NCBI GenBank assembly: GCA_002224055.1
Contig: AZLU01000013.1
Location: 128,633-192,632 of the forward strand
Direction: 5' to 3'
DNA length: 64,000 nucleotides
From: Pezizomycotina sp. ARF18
Taxonomy: Eukaryota > Ascomycota
A program made the translations under genes and the position numbers. Shown piece by piece: positions 59,270-64,000 of this stretch; position 1 is the first letter of the stretch, and each line of letters opens with the position of its first letter. The notes beneath the pieces were generated by a model. That model worked only from the letters and a program-made list of their open reading frames with translations, was not told where the DNA came from and did no database searches.

Positions 59270-61141
59270 GGCCGCAAATACGGTCAACCCTACCACTTCG
59301 GCGATCTTAAACTTTGAACTCGCGCTCGCACTGTTGTGAACGATATTCTTATTATCGCTTGAACCTTCATGTCTAATAGATATCGACTAGTTTGGCCTCT
59401 GAGCTCATCATATGAGTGGCTGTCATAAGAAACTATAAGGGCAGCGATTATATTTATAAGTTATCTGCTTTGCTTGCTTTATTATCCGTTTTGAACGTTA
59501 GGCGTCAAGTGAAATTAGTTTTCTCTTTCTTTTTCTTTTTCCTAGTCAATTTTTCAAGGCTTTACTGTCCTGTCGCAGAACGCGCTGGAAAGAAATAAAA
59601 GGCACTGACGCATAGACAAAAGTCAGTGCCAAGCCTATTAGTAATACGGTCAGAACTATAAGGCGGTTTTCAAGTTCCACACAAAATTACGCTTTCGTGA
59701 GAGGATACTTTTTTAACTTTTTTTTTTTTCGCCACCTTTTTATTTTATTTTATTTTATTTACTACTACTTGTCTTTTGCTTCCCTTCATTCTAACTTTCT
59801 TCATCTTTCCCTTCCTCTTTCCGTTTCTATTCCACGTCTTCTAAACACGCCTTTCCATCATCATTATCATCAAGAGACATCGACGCATCACCGTCCACGG
59901 ATTCAAAAACTCTCAGGTCGCGCTCGTAACACGGGTACCCTGCGTTATGAAGAAGTCGAGAGATACGGCGAAATTAACTTGGACATTATTATTTATTATA
60001 TACATTTTAAATTGCTTCGCACTGACTGTAGTATCTGTCGCTGAGAAAGGCTGTAGCTGCGTACCATATACGCCACCCTCTTTTTTTTCCCTTGTACTAT
60101 CACCGCTATTAAACTTGCCTGCCTGCCTGCCTGTTTTATTCATTCTATATATTTTTAATTTATTTTATTTATAATAATTAGACCATTTTTTCTTTTCCAC
60201 TTTACTCATTTTCTGCTGAGATCAAAATTCCCTTGCCTTGTTCTTATTAATAATAAATATATACTTCTATCATCCCCTCCTCTATCTCTCTTCTCATCCT
60301 CAACATCTCTCTTCCTTCTTGAAGAAATACCTTTTTCTCTCTATTATCTTTCGACGAAATTTTTTCTCCTGGTTAAAATGCCTTGTGGACAAGACTGTCT
60401 TTGACTATTCTGCTTGAAACCAAAATTCATTGGGAAAAACTAGAAGGGCTTTACGAGAGCGAAACAAAACCTTGATTCCAGCCTCAGCTGGTAAATATAT
60501 ACCCTTTCCTTGCTTTTATGATAGAAACACCCGCTTCTCACTTCATCGTTATGAATCCTAGGAAACATTCGCTGACGGTTCTTTTATCATCAATATAGAA
60601 TACAAGATCATCTCTTCTCGAAAGGATAACAAGACGATATAAATTTAGTATTATTTTTTCCAAAAATTTCCTGACTGTCGTTCGAAGTTGGCTTTGCCGA
60701 ACGATCTTTTTGTATCATCGTTAATACCTTTGGATCATCGGTTTTCTCTCTAGCAATACATTGTTATTATATTTTTTTATGTATTTCGAGAGTATCGAGT
60801 TTGAGAATACTATTATTACAACATTCGTCCTTGAAGCGAATAAATTCCCGATCACTCTCGACCTTAAAAAGGCCACACCAGGACTGAACAGACGTACTTG
60901 TCCGCTCCGATTCAATTTCACTCCGTTGCCTATTTTGAAGGATATAATATATAATCTAGACGAAGATATCCATTAATTCCTTGCACGGATTCAGAGACTG
61001 TACTCTTATTCCTCTCTTTTTTTTCAAGTTTACCTTGTATTTGGGCAATTCGTGTGAAAAGGAAGGAATAAAGCGACAATTTTCACCCAAAAAAAATCTT
61101 TACTCTTTCCTCTTTTCGCGATCTTGAAATCAACAACCAAA

Positions 61142-61181
61142 AATAATAATAATAATAATAATTATTATTATTATTATTATT
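61142..61181. repeat. (AAT)n(ATT)n perfect palindrome
   Basis: About seven AAT units run directly into about seven ATT units, a self-complementary sequence with a stem of roughly 20 bp and almost no loop, about 630 bp upstream of the MPE1 ATG. Confidence 0.85.
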
Positions 61182-61805
61182 TTTAATTTTTATTTTATTT
61201 TTTTTATTTTATTTATTTATTTATTTATTTTTTATTTATTTTTTTTTTTTTTGCAAAATCCTTTTCCCTTCCTATTTATTTATCTATTATTTATTTATTT
61301 TAATATATTTCTCTATTTTTTATCTCAATAATTCTTCCAGCAAATAACAACCGGACACTCAAACTCACACCACCTTCCCGAGTAATATTCAGACATTTAA
61401 AAAGAATATCTCTCCGTCAACTTCCCTATCCGTTATTCCCTCCCTTTGCTCAACTCACCAAATATAATCCTCTAAGCGCACTGTCCTGTATAGAACTCGA
61501 GATTTATCATAGTTTATCCATCGCAACTCCTTCTCCTCTCCTCACCTTCTAACCAGAACAGGTTCCCAACTTCCAGCTCAAAAAGCCTCGTACGGATCAT
61601 AGTAAACTCCATCAACAAACACGAATCACTATCAACACAAGCCGTCCTTGGTGAACGGCCGTTGGACCCGACAAAGGCGCGGTCAATTCTGAGGAATACC
61701 TCTAGGCAGGCCCCTCCCTGGACTTGTGAGGTGTCCGCTTGCCGATCTGTATCCCGGAACGAGTCGCTCTCAACTTTTCTGTTTAATCCGACACAGGCAA
61801 TCAAT

Positions 61806-64000
61806 ATGTCGTCATCAGTTTTTTTTCAAGTTCAAGTCACAGAAGGAACCATCCCGGGTTACCTTTGACGGAACGGGTATATCAGTCTTTGAACTGAAGC
61901 GAGAGATCATTACAATCAACAAGCTAGGCTGGCACAGACTTCGACCTTGCAATATATAACCAGGATACGAATGAGGTACGAAACACCCTATCTCTCCCCA
62001 ATCGATTTGTATATTAGCTAGAGGACGAGAAGAATCAGCAAGCAAGAAAAAGAAAGAAAGAAATGGCAAGAAAAAGAACTATTGTGTTGTCAGAAGTTTA
62101 AAAAAATACAGTTGGAAAAAAAAAAGATGAAAAACAAAATAATGTCTATATACGGTAAAATAGAGCCAACCCAAAAAAGAAAATTTTGAACGTATTTGCC
62201 TGTATCGCACCAAGCCATAGCCTCTCCAACCCTCTTGTAAATAGACTTGTGAATATGTCACTGTTGGGAGTTACACTATTAGCTATTGGTTTTAAGCGAT
62301 GAGAATTCAATACTCTCGCTCATTTGGCAGTATTGCTATATATTATTATTTCCAATTAAAATACAAAAGGCCATAGCCACGAAGTAATCGATAGACGTAT
62401 GAAACTAACTTGATTTGCTTTTCGTTTCTCGAACTGTAGAATATGACGAGGATACCACCATAATCCCTCGTTCGACATCTATAATAGCAGACGTTCTCCC
62501 ACCTGCAAAGCCGGGTAGAGGGAGTGCGCAGCGTTATGTTAGCGGAAAGATGCCCACGGTGCACAATGCCGGACGTATCGAAAAGACCAAGAGCGCCAAT
62601 GCGCCCCAAGAAAGAGGAAAGCTCCATACCGGGAATCAGCACGACGGGTTCGACGGAAGAGGACCGCATTGCTGCGATGTTCCAAGCTTCCTCAGAACAG
62701 TGGAATAAAACCCAAGAAGTGATGGCTGCGTAAGTAACCGAGGTCCTTTCTTATAATGTAACCTAAAAGAAGCTTCCTGCTAACGTGAGATTTTAGTGCT
62801 ACCCCCATTCATCGTGGAGCCGCCGGTGCTTTCAAGAAGCCTACTGCACCCGTACCCAGTCATCCTCCCCCGAACGGTTACATTTGCTACAGATGTGGTG
62901 AAAAAGGTATAGAACGCTCCAATGTTTTCACGATACAAAGTTTACCAATGATTAATTGCTAACATATCTGTTACAGGACACTGGATCAAGCCTGCCCCAC
63001 CAACACCGACCCCCAGTTCGACAACCGGACACGAATCAAGCGAACCACGGGTATTCCTCGCAGCTTCCTGAAGACTGTGGAGAAGCCGGTTATGGCGACC
63101 TCGGAGGACGATACTGAGGCCACAACAATCCGTCGTCTGTCATGGTCAACGCGGATGGTGAATACGTCGTGGCGGAACCGGACAAGGCATCCTGGGAGTC
63201 TTACCAGCAGAAGGCCGCCAAGTCGACGGCGCAAGCAACGAGTCATCGCGGAAAGCAAAGAGATCAAGGACAGAGGACTGGAGTGCCCATCGATCATAAG
63301 TTGTTCAAAGATGCTGTTAAAACGCCATGTTGCTCTAAAATGTATTGCGAGGATTGTATTCAGTCTGCTCTCTTAGAGTCGGATTTTGTCTGCCCTGCAT
63401 GTGAATCGAAGGATATTTACTTGGACAATCTTGTACCAGATGAAGAGACGCGCAAGAAGGTGGAGGAGTTTGTAAACGAGAGGAGGCAGGTCAAGGAGAA
63501 GTCCAAGTCACCTCCCGCCTCGTCCACCGAAGTTGGCGCCGGCCATGATGGCAAGTAAATCTAACCAAGGGACCGCCTCGAATACTGCTACCACCATTCA
63601 GACTGCGAACGCAAAATGGTGCTAACGCCAACCCGAAGAACGACCTGCCGAAGATGATCGCACCAGAAAAGCCCCGCGGTCCTTCTGGCCAGCGCGATAG
63701 CAAAGGCTCTCCCGCAATAACAGCCGCCAAAGCGCTGTCACCTCTCAAGTCTCCCGCATCCTTCATGTCAGCCCTAAGAATGCGAAAAGCACCCCGGCCA
63801 CTACTGCGAATGCTAGCAACGCTATCACCACAACCACTGCAAATGTTAACAACAATTCCACGCCCGCTATGGCCAACGGCAACTTTAACGGCATCGACAT
63901 GAGCCATCTCTCGATGAATGACATGATGAGCATGGCCATGAATCCGCAGATGGCTGGCATGATGAACAACATGATGGGGATGGGTAACATGAACAATATA
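61806..64000 (+). CDS. MPE1: Cleavage and polyadenylation factor subunit MPE1 (RBBP6 type), partial
   Basis: Subunit of the mRNA 3'-end processing complex; the RING and zinc knuckle contact RNA and poly(A) signals. ATG 61806 opens the ubiquitin-like DWNN domain: MSSSVFFKFKSQKEPSRVTF, then GTGISVFELKREIITINKLG. An intron at 61976-62439 leads to EYDEDTTIIPRSTSIIA. The linker has EEDRIAAMFQASSEQWNKTQ, and after an intron at 62730-62796 ATPIHRGAAGAFKKP. The CCHC knuckle is CYRCGEKGHWIKACP-like, split by an intron at 62907-62976. The RING region reads CPIDHKLFKDAV, TPCCSKMYCEDCIQSALLES and FVCPAC. NLVPDEETRKKVEEFVNE and a Lys/Ser/Pro-rich then Asn/Met-rich tail (NDMMSMAMNPQMAGMMNNMM) follow. The gene continues past the window end. 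At least six one-base shifts. Confidence 0.94.

Larger units (their letters stand above)
58960..61805. promoter_or_regulatory. 2.8-kb region upstream of MPE1
   Basis: Holds C15 then A17 (59238-59269), TTTTA units (59736-59760), CT-rich stretches at 60250-60360 and 61420-61560, an AAT/ATT palindrome (61142-61181) and ATTT tracts (61190-61330). ORFs such as 59697-60044 are low-complexity. Pyrimidine-rich sequence just upstream of the MPE1 ATG is typical of a fungal promoter and leader. Confidence 0.4.

Noticed and set aside
1-64000. Programmed ribosomal frameshifting as the cause of the frame changes
   Set aside because: The shifts occur in almost every gene, at many sites, in both directions and without a common slippery motif; sequence error explains them more simply.
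1-64000. Transposable elements, viral fossils and CRISPR arrays
   Set aside because: No reverse transcriptase, integrase, transposase or capsid motif, no terminal repeats and no regularly spaced repeats were seen in any frame I read.

Overview
The window is nuclear DNA of a filamentous ascomycete (Pezizomycotina-like). The evidence is short introns (about 50-130 nt) with GTRAGT-type donors and CTAAC/CTAAT branch sites, roughly one gene per 3.5 kb on both strands, T-rich AT-biased spacers, and a set of conserved fungal housekeeping genes. I cannot fix the class or genus. I see no operon, CRISPR array, intact transposon, rRNA or convincing tRNA.

Layout, left to right: the 3' end of an unidentified gene (1-292) and a second unidentified gene (635-1590); OST3/OST6 oligosaccharyltransferase subunit (minus, 2441-3595); a long coiled-coil protein (plus, 4336-6953); MRM2/FtsJ mitochondrial rRNA methyltransferase (plus, 7468-8977); a long non-coding stretch leading into the WEE1 kinase (plus, 14575-17451); a membrane-anchored glycosyltransferase-like protein (minus, 19811-21113); RFT1 (minus, 23194-25182) divergent from a HAD glycerol-phosphatase (plus, 25856-26668); ribosomal protein eL18 (minus, 27329-28073) divergent from ATG7 (plus, 29064-31617); a C-terminally membrane-anchored unknown protein (minus, 33636-34827); a second coiled-coil protein (minus, 39657-41882); a PMP3-like proteolipid (minus, 47369-47719); the 18S rRNA dimethylase DIM1 (minus, 48646-50003) divergent from splicing factor PRP6 (plus, 50464-53249), which converges on ketopantoate hydroxymethyltransferase (minus, 53801-55047); a multi-pass membrane protein (minus, 56243-57239); a mitochondrial BolA protein (plus, 58311-58959); and the cleavage/polyadenylation factor MPE1 (plus, 61806 to the window end). 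The genes serve unrelated housekeeping roles: N-glycosylation, ribosome and mitoribosome maturation, splicing, mRNA 3' processing, autophagy, cell cycle and pantothenate synthesis. I see no pathway cluster.

The dominant property of the window is technical. Almost every conserved gene breaks frame every 50-150 codons by single-base indels, usually in short homopolymers, while family motifs continue in the next frame. Three tandem duplications (39861-40193, 47481-47588, 49230-49333) lie in coding sequence, and their copies differ only by one-base run-length changes. I read these as consensus errors of an indel-prone long-read assembly, not as pseudogenes or programmed frameshifts. Gene ends below are given on the genome, and exon-internal frames are not continuous. 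I did not find a convincing new biological system. The observations most worth checking are the indel/duplication pattern, the unusual density of A/T homopolymers, an intron with an A22 tract where the pyrimidine tract should be, and several unassigned proteins.
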